The position numbers and the translations under genes were made by a program. Below the pieces are notes generated by a model that made no database searches, was not told the origin of the DNA, and saw only the letters and a program-made list of their open reading frames with translations. DNA of 64,000 nucleotides from Echinarachnius parma (Eukaryota; Echinodermata; Echinoidea; Clypeasteroida; Echinarachniidae), in assembly GCA_037951105.1 (NCBI GenBank), contig JBAMJV010009099.1:1-64000 (forward strand), written 5' to 3'. Shown piece after piece: positions 32,187 through 46,000 of this stretch (position 1 is the stretch's first letter; every line of letters starts with the position of its first letter).

Positions 32187-35100
32187 TTATCTCTCTTCTT
32201 CTTCTCCTTCTCCTCGTTCTCCCCCATCATCTTCCGAGACGAATCTATAGAAGAGGTTGTTGTCATGGAAGTGATGTTCTTGGTGACTGTGTTCTAGGAC
32301 GCGACCCAGTAGGAGCCGTGTGGCGTAATCGGTGGCCTCGCTTCGCCCCTCCGCCATTCCTACTTCTAAGAGCCAGTCCACCAGGTCAGATCCCCGGAAG
32401 ACTTTTTTGTACGTGCGTAGGTGATATCTGTGAGGACAAGATGAAATTTTAGTTATTTCAAATTTTCCCTTAAAGTGATCCCTTAACTTTGTCAGATTTT
32501 TCGAAAAAGTGATATTTGAGACTTCAGTAATATACCAATATCATTGCATAATTCTTCTGAATGATGAATGATGTTTTGTAGAAAAAGAACAATGTTTACC
32601 TAGTGAAAAAAGTTATTTTAGGTGATGTAGTATTGAATCCCAAATGTATCAAAGTATCAACATTATTCCTCCGTAAAACATTAAAAATGAAGTGTTATTT
32701 TATATATTTTATATAAAGGATTCTCTTAAGATCTTGAATTTCAAGCACATACATGTATTAAGACATGCTATACCAAACTCAAATTGTCCAGTGACTCCAC
32801 TTAATTTAAGTCTGCCACTATGGCATCTTGGCACCTGGGTGTATGCGGAACTGTTCACACGTGTGCAAAACCTCAGGACTTAAAGGGTACCACCACCCAA
32901 AAATAATATTCTTATTAAAGAAAGGTAACATCTTTAGTATTCCATTCCATCAACAAGTTCACAAAAATATGTTTCCAGAAAAAAAACATATAATTGGAAA
33001 CGCATCACCATTCTAAAGCATGCGTTCATGCGGTCTGAATTACGCAGACTGCTATGTGTGCGGTGAATTGCAATGTGTGCAGAGTGAACGAATCGCCCGG
33101 GAATCTATTGTTTACATAGTGCGCGTGAATAGCATTGGCGCACTCGCAAATGGTTGGCCCGTATGGAACCAGGAGATAGCAGTGGTTCCGTAAGTGGTGG
33201 AAATTAGTTGCTTTGTTTATGAATTACACAACCCTATGTAAAATGTTGGGTATCTATTTGATATCACAAAACGGTACCAAAACATATAATAATGTGTTGT
33301 TCTTTCCCTTTAATTAATCTGGACAATCACTACAGACAGATAACTGTTATGGTTGTTCTCTGTTTAACACCATTACAAGGACGTTTACAGACAAACTTCA
33401 CCAAAGTCATATTGTTGAGTTTAATTCACTTACTTTAAGTCTGCCACTATGGCATCTTTGCACCTGGATAAGTGGTGAATGCGAAACTGTTCACACGTGT
33501 GCAGAACCTGCGGGCTAAGTTCATCAGGGCGGGGCAGTCGTACCTTCTCAGTCCCGTAGATGCACCTTCTCAGCCTAAAAATATCAATTTGTCACAATAT
33601 TAGTGAATAATGTTGAATAATCATCATAAAATAATATGCTAATTATAAGTTAATATGTAAATGAGAGTAATACCTACAGTACAAATGTAGGTCTTAAAAG
33701 TTGGTAAATGCAGTCTATATACCCCATGCCAAATGAAAAAAGTTATTTCACGGAAACAAATTGTGGAGCAAAATACTTTCACAGCTTTTGAGCAAGTTAA
33801 ATACAACTTGGTATACATGTTGACTTGAGGTGCAGATGTGCAAGACATTTTTTGTGCATTAAACAAGGCATCACCATGGTTACCAAAACTTTCAAAATAA
33901 TATGCCATTTATTGAAAACCTTGAGGAAAACAAATTTTTAACAGTAGATTCTAATGAATCTTGACATGCAATTCGGTAGTGCAGGGGTTTTATTTACAAA
34001 TATCTCTAGTAATGCAATTAAAGTAATACCTTCAAAAGGAAATAAATCTCCATGCAGAAAAAAAGCATAATAAGCTATATTGTAATTGATAATTGTAACA
34101 TCCCAAAAAATAATGCATCTTTTTGAACTTGAAACTACATTTAATTATTTTCCCATAGATTTTCTTAACATGCACCGAACAGTTGAATTTCTAATTCAAT
34201 AATTTTATAAGGAATTTGAGCAGTTTAAGATTCAAATTGTGATCTCAGAACTCAATTCTTTATTCACTAACAATGCAAAATAGGTTAAAAAGCCACAATG
34301 TTCATATCATTTGGAAAAATAGTAGTAATAATAATTATAACAAAATATGAACATTTCTTAAGCATGGCAAATTATGAATAACACATGTTGTATACTCTAG
34401 TGCGCTTGTAAAGAGCTCATATTAATGAACAAAAAAAAAGGAACTAATATGTTATGTTTGACAAACAAAATTAATAAAAGGCCTGTAAAAACAAATAGGT
34501 TTTTAACATAGCCTTAAATGTAATAACTAATTCAACCTTCCTCAAATACAGTGGTAAGCACACACAATGCTTACGCAATAAACAACACAAAAACAAGCAC
34601 TCGTACCAATCCCAAACATACTTTTTATTTCAGGAGGGCTATTTTTTAAATTTAGAAAGAGAAATTGCCCCCGTTGGACACAGTTCATTTTTTTTGGCCC
34701 CCGTGTTTTGGCTCACAGGAGCGATTTCAAAGGTTACAGGGGCAAATCGCCCTTTGCCCCCAGGTATTTTTTAAGGTGATACATACTCAAAACTCACTAC
34801 ATCATAACATAGAAACATGCCCACAGATGTGTAACATTAAAATAAGCAACATATTTTTGTAGTGGATATTTTTGCAGTGCATATTCAGTTTTACATATAA
34901 CGTTAAAAGCTCTAACATAAATGTAAGCAATAAACGTTCAGAGCATTTTTCACATCAAGCAGCAAGCGTTACATTATTTAATTCACTGAATTCAACAAAT
35001 AAATAAAGTGCAAATTAAACACTCAAATAAACAAAAAAACCTGCTTATAAATTCTACATACATTTTCAACAGAAATACTCTATAAAGCAAAACAAGATCA

Positions 35101-36991
35101 AATCCTTAAATCTAAATGATTTAGAATTCCTAACTTGAAGCCAAATAACAGTATTGGGAAAGTTACATCTATGATATCGGTCAAACTAATTGGTCAATAT
35201 TGTTGAATTAGTATAAAAAAAAGGGCTTGCGTGGTAAAATCCGAACCTTAGTATCATTAAATGCAGAAATATTGGCGGAAATTCAATTCACATTGTCAGC
35301 ACGCCAGTGAGATTTGGCCCATTTGCGCGGCTCCGCTGGGCTGGAGATCGGGTTGACAAGTTGAATATGCCTTGCATAGCCCGCTCGAATAGCTGTTCAC
35401 AGATCGCTATATGTTGAACCTTTTTATGCTCAAAAATCAATTTCAAAGCATTTTTTTCCTCCAAATCTTTACATAAACAGGTAAGTTATCATATATTCGT
35501 TCACATGGTAGGTGATTCAAGCATATTTTTAATTTGTTTGTGTGTGGGGCGTTTCCTAATACTGTCATTTGGCTTTAAATGATGCTCAAATAATAACAAT
35601 GTAAAGTTCTGCCAATAACATAGACAGCAAATTATGATCTTTGACAGGAAAATAAAAACAAATTTTAAAAGTATTAATAATTAATCATGCTTAAATTGTT
35701 TTGCCTTGCAAATAAGATTTCGAATTTGCATGAACATGTAACTTTGTATGAAAGTACAAGCCTGTTTTAATATTTGTACATGTATTTGGTTAGGGCTTTT
35801 AAAGTGATCCATTAACTTTGCCGAAATTCAACCCAATTCACTTGGAGCTTCCACACATATCTTGTACCTTGTTATTTGGCTTATGGTAACAGAAGAATGA
35901 AACGAGTTCTGATTTTTCAAATGTCTCCCTAACTATGGAGATATTTAAGATTGAATTTGAAAGCATCAGTAGACGCTTTCGACCATAGTCAAGAGTATCC
36001 GAATTTGGATACTAAGTTCTCCATAGTATTCAAATTCGGATACTTCAAGCGAACGATCGGAGATAAAAATCAGTCACGGATTTACTTTTTTTTCACTAGG
36101 TACACATTATTCTTTTTCTAGGAAAATCTCACATATCATTCTCCAATATCTTACAATGATATTTGTATATGATTGAAGTCTCAAATATTACTTTTGGGGA
36201 AAAGTATAACGTTAATGGATCACTTTAACTTCCATAATAACTGCAACTTGTAATAAAAGAGCACTTTCTCAATTGCATGTATGTGTTACTCCTTTTCTCT
36301 ACTTTTCCTTTTCAAAGCTTGCATATTTCACGAAAAAGCGATATTGAAAATGAATTGAAAAAAGAAATATGAGCGTTGCCCATGTGATTATGATGCCATA
36401 TAACTGGAGTTTGTGAAGCTTGCATGTAATTTTGTTTTCCTTTTATTTTTCAACTGTACAGTCATAACAGTGCAAATATAAATCAAATAATAATACTAAT
36501 AATACATGTACAGTAACTTGCATTTATATAGCGCTTAATACAGGGTTTCTAAGTGTGAACATGTATGTGATATGTTTGCAAAATAATTGATGAATATATC
36601 GTGTGTAAATATCAATTGGCTTTACATATTGGCACAAGTTTGAGAAAAAGTGGGGCGCTAAGCAACTTTTTGTACTTTTTGTAGTTTGAAAGCTATGTAA
36701 AACCCAACGTAGCTCTCTTGTTATTGTGATGAATGATGAATATTACTATAATTAGACATACAATGTAGTATTATATGAAATTTTAGATCACAAAGAGGCT
36801 CCGACGAGTCCGACCAACAAGTTGGTCTTCATAACTCAATTTAGCTAAAATCGACTTAACACCCTTTTAACTCTCACATATTTTTTTCCATTTAATGGTA
36901 ATCATAACTGGAATAAATAACAATAATATCAGTTTATTGCTTAAATTTTCAATCATAATACAAACACACACAAACATGCACGTACACATCA

Positions 36992-37034
<43 letters not shown>

Positions 37035-40000
37035 ACACACACACACAAACATACCAACAAACAATCAAACAAAAATATAGCAATATATTATGTGGGCAAT
37101 TCCACCATAACGGAATTACATTCAGAGACGTTTTTTGCTCATTATTTCATTCCCTACGCAATATTCTCATGACTTAAGTAAATGTTGATACTTATATAAG
37201 TTGCACGGGTAACCAGGCTACAACATGATAGGGAAATGGTTTTATATCTTCCATGTGTTGTTGCACACTAGACCAATATGTGTGACCGTAACGGAATTAC
37301 CGGAGAATGGAGTTTTTTTTTTGCTACAAGTTTGCGTTGAGTTTCTCTGAAATATAAGACACTTTGAAACTGATTTTATGTATTTTTTCTATCTTGATAA
37401 TGTCAACTTCATTTTGGAACAAGTACGTGCATAAACAACACAATGATAAGTTCACAAATTCACTTTTTTGAAAAAAGACCACTGTAACGGAATTACACAA
37501 ATTTGTAACGGAATTACATCTCTGAAAGTTACAAGGAAAACTCAATTATTTTGCACTCAACTTTTCTTACATGCTAATGCAAACATCAAGGCTATCTAGC
37601 ACTTGAATATAAACCATAATTTGACATATCTGTAAAGCAATTTTTGAACTTGTTATGTGTAAAACAAATGAAAATATGGCCAAAATACAAATAAGAGTGA
37701 AATTTGAAAAAAATATTGCTAAACTCCAGCTTTATTTCGGTTTATTTTCAGCTTCATATTAGTAGGCAAGAAATTAAAAAGGATTGCATCAATTAAATGA
37801 AAGAAAAATCCTAGAAACTATGTCCACTAAAGTGTGTAACGGAATTACACAACTTGAGCAGTGGGATCAACTTTTCCACAAATCGGTACATGAACAACAA
37901 CAAATTCACATTTTAGCTTCAATACTTTTCAAAAATCAATAATTTGACAATAATAACCATATTTGAAGTAAAAAATAGCAACATTTTTTAATTTTTCCTT
38001 TACTTCAAGAAAAATGGTTAAATTGTGAAAAAACCCAAAGTAAAAAAAAAAAAAAAGTACCTACATTATGTGACATGCTAAAGAACTGCACATCATCAAT
38101 ATCAAGAAACATTTAAACAATTTAAAATCACAAACAGGTCAAATAATTCAACTTTCAATGCTATAAAGCCTCGTAAACTTCCTGAATATTGGAAATCTGT
38201 GTGAATGGAAATGCATTGTGAATGGGCAATTCCACTGTTACAGAATGACATATAAGTGATTTTTAGCTCTGTTTTCTTAATCATATTTAAAATTCCTTTC
38301 ACTTCCACAGTTTTTACAACTTTAATAACTGGCAGGGGTACTAGAGGTACAAATCTATAACACTGTAGCGTCAGGAGACCAAAATACAATCATAACGGAA
38401 AGGGGTCTTTTATTCAACACTAACTTTGTAATGATTTTCTGCAAAAGCTACCACAAAAAATTCTTCATTGGTAATAAAAAACTTATCATTTAAGTTACAA
38501 ACTTGAATTTGGTACATCTTTTTTCCAGAAATGATCTATTTTAACCTCTGAAATTACCTTAAGACAAACGAATGTCACTGTAACGGAATTACGCCTGTGA
38601 AATCCACCCATGAATCCACCCATGAAAATGCAATTTCTATTTTCTTGGTTACATTTTTCTGCGTACAGTCTATAGTAAAGAATTTGTATGCATTGTTAAT
38701 TTGTATGCATTGTTAAACAATGTATGCATTGTTAAACTCTTACATAAGGACCAGAACAAGTCCTGAATTTATGTGTGTGCGAAACAGAATTACAAACAAA
38801 TCGAGATTTGTTATATAAACTCTTGTTATATTCTAAAATTATTCTTTTAAGAATTCATCCTAAAGTGATCTTAATTTACTCTCAAATCAATTTAGAATGC
38901 GTTTTCATTCATTTCATGAAATACACATGTACGGATATAAACATGTATGATCCAAATACAAAAAGTTGGCATATAAAATATAAAAATCGAATTGCAAAAA
39001 ATGAAAGACACCTTTAGGAATTCCCATTTGAAAATGCAAATACTTTGTACATCTTCTTTGATCTGCATACAGAAGCACACTGAACACTCAATGAATTCTG
39101 ACTTTATGATAATGAATAAAACATATCTTAGCCTGTATTATGTATAGTTTTGAATATCTTGAAGCCTATTCTGTATTTATGTTTGATTTTATATGCTTCA
39201 GTTTAATACAAATTTACATAATTAATGGTGAGTTATGAGCCCTTAACTGATCAATGATATTCAAATCTACATACAAAATTATTAATATTAAATCTCCTTG
39301 AAAGTTGAAGGTATGATTTATATCTTAAAATACATCAATGTAAATTAATGTGAGAAAATAAATGTAGAACCAGTGTCATACTAATTACTGGATATTTTTA
39401 AATTTTTGTTATTGTTTTCGTTTTTCCCTTTCTAAAGTACAAACATGAATCTGCTGCATCTTCATAATTTCAGTCAAGTGGGTCTTGCTGGAAACTAATT
39501 TAATGATAGAACATTATCATCTCTATTATGTTCATGGATAAATTAGAGAAATTATCTATCATGTATCAATTTAGTTAAATCACCATTGATGCAATATGAA
39601 GCATGCGAGGTAATGAGTCAGATAAAGTAACATTGTACAGTACATGTACTGTATGTATAATGACTTATTGTCTACATGGCTACAGTTCATGCTATTTAAA
39701 GGGTATTTCTACATTCAGAACAAGAAAAAATGTTATTTTCAGCAATATCATTCAATACCTTACAAACCATGTGCATGTAATTCCGTTACGTAACGGAATT
39801 ACTAATACTGTTACGCCATTTTTGGAAAAAGTAGTGACATTATTTCAGAAAATTATGTTGGAAGTTCTTAGGACTATGGTGAAGGAAGAGAATTCACAAT
39901 GACATGACTAAAGAACAAGTAATAAGATATTGAGAAAAACTTAAATCGTTTTATCGTAACGGAATTACGATCAAATGTGCATAGATTAAAACAATTTCTC

Positions 40001-43000
40001 AAAAAAATATGCAATGAAGTTACTGCCCATGCTTTACAATTTGTGTTTGTTACAACATCGTATGGAAAATATGAGAAAATGAGCAGAAACAGTCATTGAA
40101 TTAAAAGATTCACTTTATTTTCACAAAATGAAGCTGATTTATGAATAAAAGGTCATAAATTTCTGTTCAATTCAAGCAGAAATATTTGAAAAACCAATCG
40201 AGCTATACACAAACGGTTTTCAGTTTCCTAAAATTCAAGTTTTCCTCTATTGATAACAGTTTGATTTAGGGAAGATTGCTCAACTTTGAGATGTGGTGTT
40301 TTTGCCTTCTCTCATACGGAATTGCCCATATGTGTAAAAAGCAAAAGAAATCAAGGAAAAAGGTGTAAGCAGTGCACAGTTATTATTTTGGTGATATAGA
40401 ACTGAAAAAAACAACAACATTTGAACATAATAAAAGAAAGCTTGAACAAAAATGGGCAGCATATATACATGTATGTACAACATATCTATTGCACTTCAAA
40501 CAATTCTTTGCAGACGCATTGTACCTTCTCTGTAACGGTTTTTGAAACCGTTGAATTCTGGATACATGTTGTCATTCATTCAATCAGTGAAAAACCAATG
40601 CAATTGAAGGAGAGAAAGAAGTTGATGAAGAGAAAATAATCAAGAATAATAAGATGAAGAATATGATAAAGAAGTCGGAGGACAAGAAAAGGGATGAGGA
40701 TGAGGAAGAGAATGAGGAGAGGGGAATAAGGATGAAAAAAGAAAAGAAAAAGAACAAAAAGAAGAACAAATAGAAAAAAGATGACAAGAAAGGAACGAAG
40801 AGTAGTGAGACAAAGAATATGATTTTAAAAATTTGGACAAGAAAAAGAATGAGGATGAGAGGGAGGACGAGGAAGAAGAGATGGGAACAAGTAAGAAAAG
40901 AAGAGAAACAAAAGAAAAAAAGATGATGACGAGAAAAGAACGAAGAATAGTAAGATGAAGAATATGATAAAGAAGTAGGACAAAAAGAAGAATGATGAGG
41001 AAGAAGAGATGGGAACAATTAAAAAAAGAAGAACAAAAACAAGATGATGACGAGAAAGAAATGAAGAATAGTCAATTTAAAGAAGAATATGATAAAGTAG
41101 GACCAAAAAAAAGAATAAGGATGAGGATGAGAAAGAGAACGAGAATAGGGAACAATGATGAAAAGAAGAAAAAGTGTAGGAGGAATAGGAGGAAGAGAAA
41201 AAGAAGGGGAAGGGAGAAAAAAAGGGGGAAGAATGAGAAGGAAGAAAAGATAAGAAATATGAAGATAATGAAGAGAAAGTTAATAAAAAATGAGAAAGAA
41301 GACAAAGATATAAAAGAAGATAAAGAGAAAATAAATGTAGATAATAGATAGAGTAGCCATAGTAGTGGTAGAAGAAAAAGTAGCAGTAGAAGTGGAAAGA
41401 ATTACAAAAGGAAATGTTAGAAATAGTATTTATACATTCACAAGCTAGAAACAACAATTCTAATTTCTTAAGTCTGAAGTCCACACATCGTCCATCAAAA
41501 GGTTGGTCTGCGTCAGTGTGGTGAATACTTAGACAAAAATTTAAAGAAAACACCGTAAGAAAGCATAGGTTCCGAATTTTCGCCCATAGGGCTTCGTCAG
41601 GGTTTATATATATATACATGTAAAATTGTCAACCCTAAAGCCACACAGATTTCACAAATTGAAGCAAATTTGTTATTTTTATATAGTAAAGTTAACTTGG
41701 TAAAATTAGATTTAAAAGTAAAATATTTATGTTAATGCAGGTTAATGCTTGGCATAACTTCATGTGAGATCACGTCACATCTCACTGCAGATATTAAAAC
41801 AAAGCAAACATTTACCCCCAACAATAATTTTCCAAGAAAATTAATACCAAACCATTATATTGCGAACATAGGTGCATTGTTCATGGCAACCCGAGAGCTT
41901 ACCTATGGCTTGCCCAATATAGCAACAACTCATGTATGCAAAGTGAATTCCATGTAACGAATCGTATTTAATAGGAGCATATTAATTCAATAACTTGTAA
42001 CCAGGTTACAGTATATGCTGGGGCTGGAATTCACAAAGGAGGTTTGTGTAAACCATGGTTTAAAACTATGGAGCCCTATAATTTTATGGAGAAAGAATTT
42101 ACGCTTTTTAAATGTTAGTAAGTGTTGTAGCTACACATTTACTAAAGACAACAAATCTATGTTCTAGATGGTGAATTTGCATTAGGTGTCACTGTTTAGC
42201 ACGCACTAACGGCCGTATAATAAAAAAAATGAGCAAATGTGATTTCCTCTTTTTATTTGTCTACAAGCAGCACTTCAGAGCTGCCAAGTTCCATTTGACC
42301 TTTTCAGTATTCTCACACCCAAAAATCAGTATTTTGCTGAGTAAATCAGTATTTTTCCGCGCGGCAAATATATGTTAAGAAACTTTATCATTTCTTTTGT
42401 TTTTATTAGTGCGAAACATACATAATGAATGAGCATGCCATTAAATATGCATTGGTGCAGAGCTGCCAACCTCTAGTCTAGAGAAAAAAAAATCATACTG
42501 GCTAAGTGGCTATCCTAAAAATTAATATTTTTGGGGGACCCAAATTGCGCAGCAAAAATATCCTTTACAAGCGTGTTAACTTAAAATGTTATGAGTTTGT
42601 TTTATTTATTTGTGTATTTTAAATATGTATCATGTATCTTTAGAAATAGTTTATCAGGGTTGAACGTAAATTTTTTTGCCATTTTTGGACCGTTACTATT
42701 ATTGGAAAAAACAAAAACAAATCGTACTTCCGTATTTACATCACAATATCGTACTAAATACGGAAAATCCGTACTACTTGGCAGCTCTGGCACTTCATAG
42801 TTTCAAGCCATGGTATAGTGAAAATAAACCTCTGATGTGAATTCCATCCTATAAGTGCATAAATTAAAATATGTCAGTTGGGCATGACAATAAAGGGATG
42901 AAATAATTTAATCACAAAACTAATTAATGTACTCACAGTCTGACAACAGGCATGATGACGTTCTCCGTATCGAACCCGAAGATGGCCAGCGAGATAAACC

Positions 43001-46000
43001 CCTGACCGTAGTTGAGGATGGTGTCCAGAAACGCCAGTTCTAGGAAAATTCCAGATTGACTTGTGCCCAACAGCTGCCACAAGGTTAGAGATACACCCTA
43101 TGAGTAAAGAAACAAACTCAAAGGTTTAATTGTTTTACTTGTTGTAACAAATTTGAGGGATTGAAAAAGAAGCAACAAAAATAGTTTTTTTTTCCGGGAT
43201 TCGAACCAGAGACCTCCGGATTGCTAGACCAGTGCTCTACCAGCTGAGCTATAGACAACCATTACGCTGTGTTCGTCCCCAGAAACCCCTTAGTATTCAA
43301 TTTTAGGGATTGTCAGACTTGCAAAGAAATGCAACAAAATCTTTGATCATACATGTAGTTGAGTATTTGGTCCGAAAATGCAGAGTACTAGGAAGATTCC
43401 TGATTGACCATAGTTGAGAATGGCGTCCAAAAATGCAAGTTCTAGAAGGATTTTGATTGACTTGTGCTAAGAAGGCTGCCACAAGCTTAGCGACACACCC
43501 TGTGAGTAAAGAAACAAACAAAAAGCTTAAATTTTGAAATGCCGGACTGAGGCCGGCTCCATCTCAGTCCACCTCTGGATGTGGTTCGAAGCCGGCCTCA
43601 GTCCCGCAATCGGTATGTGTAACAGGGGTAAGTGGACTCGGGCCGGCGTATAAGCGGAAGTGACGTATGCGGCCCGATCAACATTGCGTCATCGGTCGTC
43701 AAACTTTGCAAACTTCTTTATCTCCAGCCAGCAGCGCAGCCAGTACCGGCATTTGCAATAACAATACGGTACGTATAGTTACACGACATATTCCGAACTG
43801 GTGGGCGACAATTCATATTATTACCGTGTACAAAGCATCATCATTTCTTGTATTTATTTGTATTTTCTGGAACTACGAGCAAAAATATTTAACTTTATTT
43901 TCCGACGGTACCGACTACTGGTGAATTACATAGCGATGTCGATACCAAGGAGATTCAAAATGAGTGCGATCGCGCGAAAATATCTAGCGTATGTTTCAGT
44001 GCGACCCAAAGTCAGGTGACTCGGGTCGCGTGAATCATGTGAATAGGCGACATGAAGCCAGCCTAGGTGTATGTGTAACAGGGGTCCAGACCATGTGTAA
44101 CAGGGGTTTAATGATTGCAGGCATGAGGCAGGCCCCGGGGCCGGCTTTAAAAGCCGACGCATGTGTAACAGGGGCAATAGACAGCCATAGACATGTTTGA
44201 CTGCTCATATAGAAAGAACCATTTTGCCTTCCCGGCTGATGCCAACAAGCACTGAATTAACCAATGCCATAATAAAGTCTCTACATAACCGAGCATGGTG
44301 GCTTAGCGGTTAGTGTCCGCCTCATGCACAGGAGGCCCCAGGTTCGAACCCTAACCAGGTCATACAAAAGACTATAAAACTATATACCTTCTACCATTTA
44401 GTCAGGCGATCAGCATTTGTAGAATGGATAAGGGAAAGTTCAACACACAGAGTTACCAGAGGACTAGCCCCCTTCTGTAGCTTTCGCTACGTTTAGTAGA
44501 CGCACGGCCTAGGGCTAATGAATTGGAGATTGGCACCACCTTATGTGCCAAATTGGCACAGGAAGGACTTTAATTTTTTTAATAATACAGTCTACTTACC
44601 ACAACCATGGATAGCACCAGGGTGTATAACAGAATCAGATGTCTGCCGAGCTGATGCCTCTGCGATTCATCCAGCACGATCCTATCCTCCTCCTCCCGCG
44701 ACTCAAGATCGCGAAGGTTGCGCTTAAGGAGCATCCGGCGACAACGATGCACCTGGCTCCGCGAGCATCCGAATTGGGAGCTGCACATCTGCTGCTGAAT
44801 GGAGGCGTTAAGCGCCGGGAAGTCCTCGATGTCGGGGACGATGGGACGGACCACGGTGCTCAGGGAAGACGATGCAGATGATGGTGTAGATGATGATGCA
44901 CTGACGCCAGATTCAGAGTGGCTCCTGGCAGCGCTTCCATCTGTGAAATCGTGATGGAAATAAGAAGTCATGTTGTTATATTCTAGATTATGGTGATGCT
45001 CAAAGGTAGGTCATAACATTCATATTTTTACCCATAAACCATATATTCTTCATAAATTCATGCTGAATGGAGGCGTTAAGCGCCGGGAGGTCCTCGATGT
45101 CGGGGATGATAGGACGGACCACGGTGCTCAGGGAAGACGATGCAGATGATGGTGAAGACGATGACGCGCTAACGCCAGAATCAGAGTGGCTTCTTGCAGC
45201 ACTTCCATCTGTGAAATAGTGATGGAAATAACAAGTCATGTTGTTATATTCTAGATTATGGTGATGCTCAAAGGTAGGATGGTTATCAGAGAGGATGATG
45301 ATGGCAATGACGATGTACATGCACCAAGGCAGGAAGCTTTGTATTTGCAATAATCATGATGATGCTAATGCACAATTACCCGAACTGAAATGGTTTCTCA
45401 ATGCATTTTCATATACCAGTGATGATAAGAGAACATGGATCATCATGATCATCATCATCATCAACATCAACATCATTATAATCACCCCCATCCATCCATC
45501 CATCATCATCATTGTCATTGCCATCATCATCACCACCATCATGAACATCATCATCATCATCATCATTGTCATCCTCGTTGTCATTGCCATCATCATGAAC
45601 ATCATGAACATCATCAATCATCATCATCACCATCACCATCACCATCATCATCATCATCATCATCATCATCACCATCATCATCATCACCATCATCATCATC
45701 ACCACCATCACCATCACCATCACCATCACCATCACCATCACCATCACCATCACCATCACCATCACCATCATCATCATCACCATCACCATCACCACCATCA
45801 CCACCATCACCATCACCATCACCATCACCATCACCATCACCATCACCATCACCAATCACCATCACCATCACCATCATCATCATCATCATCATCATCATCA
45901 CCATCATCTCTTTCTACTTCATACCTGGCACACCATTTGTCTTCTTCAAGTCGACAGCTGTTCTTTGGTCATCTTCATTGTCTGAAGAGTCTACACCGAC

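Noticed and set aside
36760-36830. Hammerhead ribozyme (CGACGAGTCC)
   Set aside because: The GAAA strand is missing after the hairpin, so only part of the core matches by chance.
40584-41619. Ser/Phe-rich and Lys/Glu-rich frames
   Set aside because: Artefacts of the polypurine tract.
43190-43262. Functional tRNA-Ala gene
   Set aside because: A and B boxes and an AGC at the anticodon position are present, but the acceptor stem does not pair and an A-run follows; treated as SINE. The same applies to 10620, 44291, 47643 and 53048.
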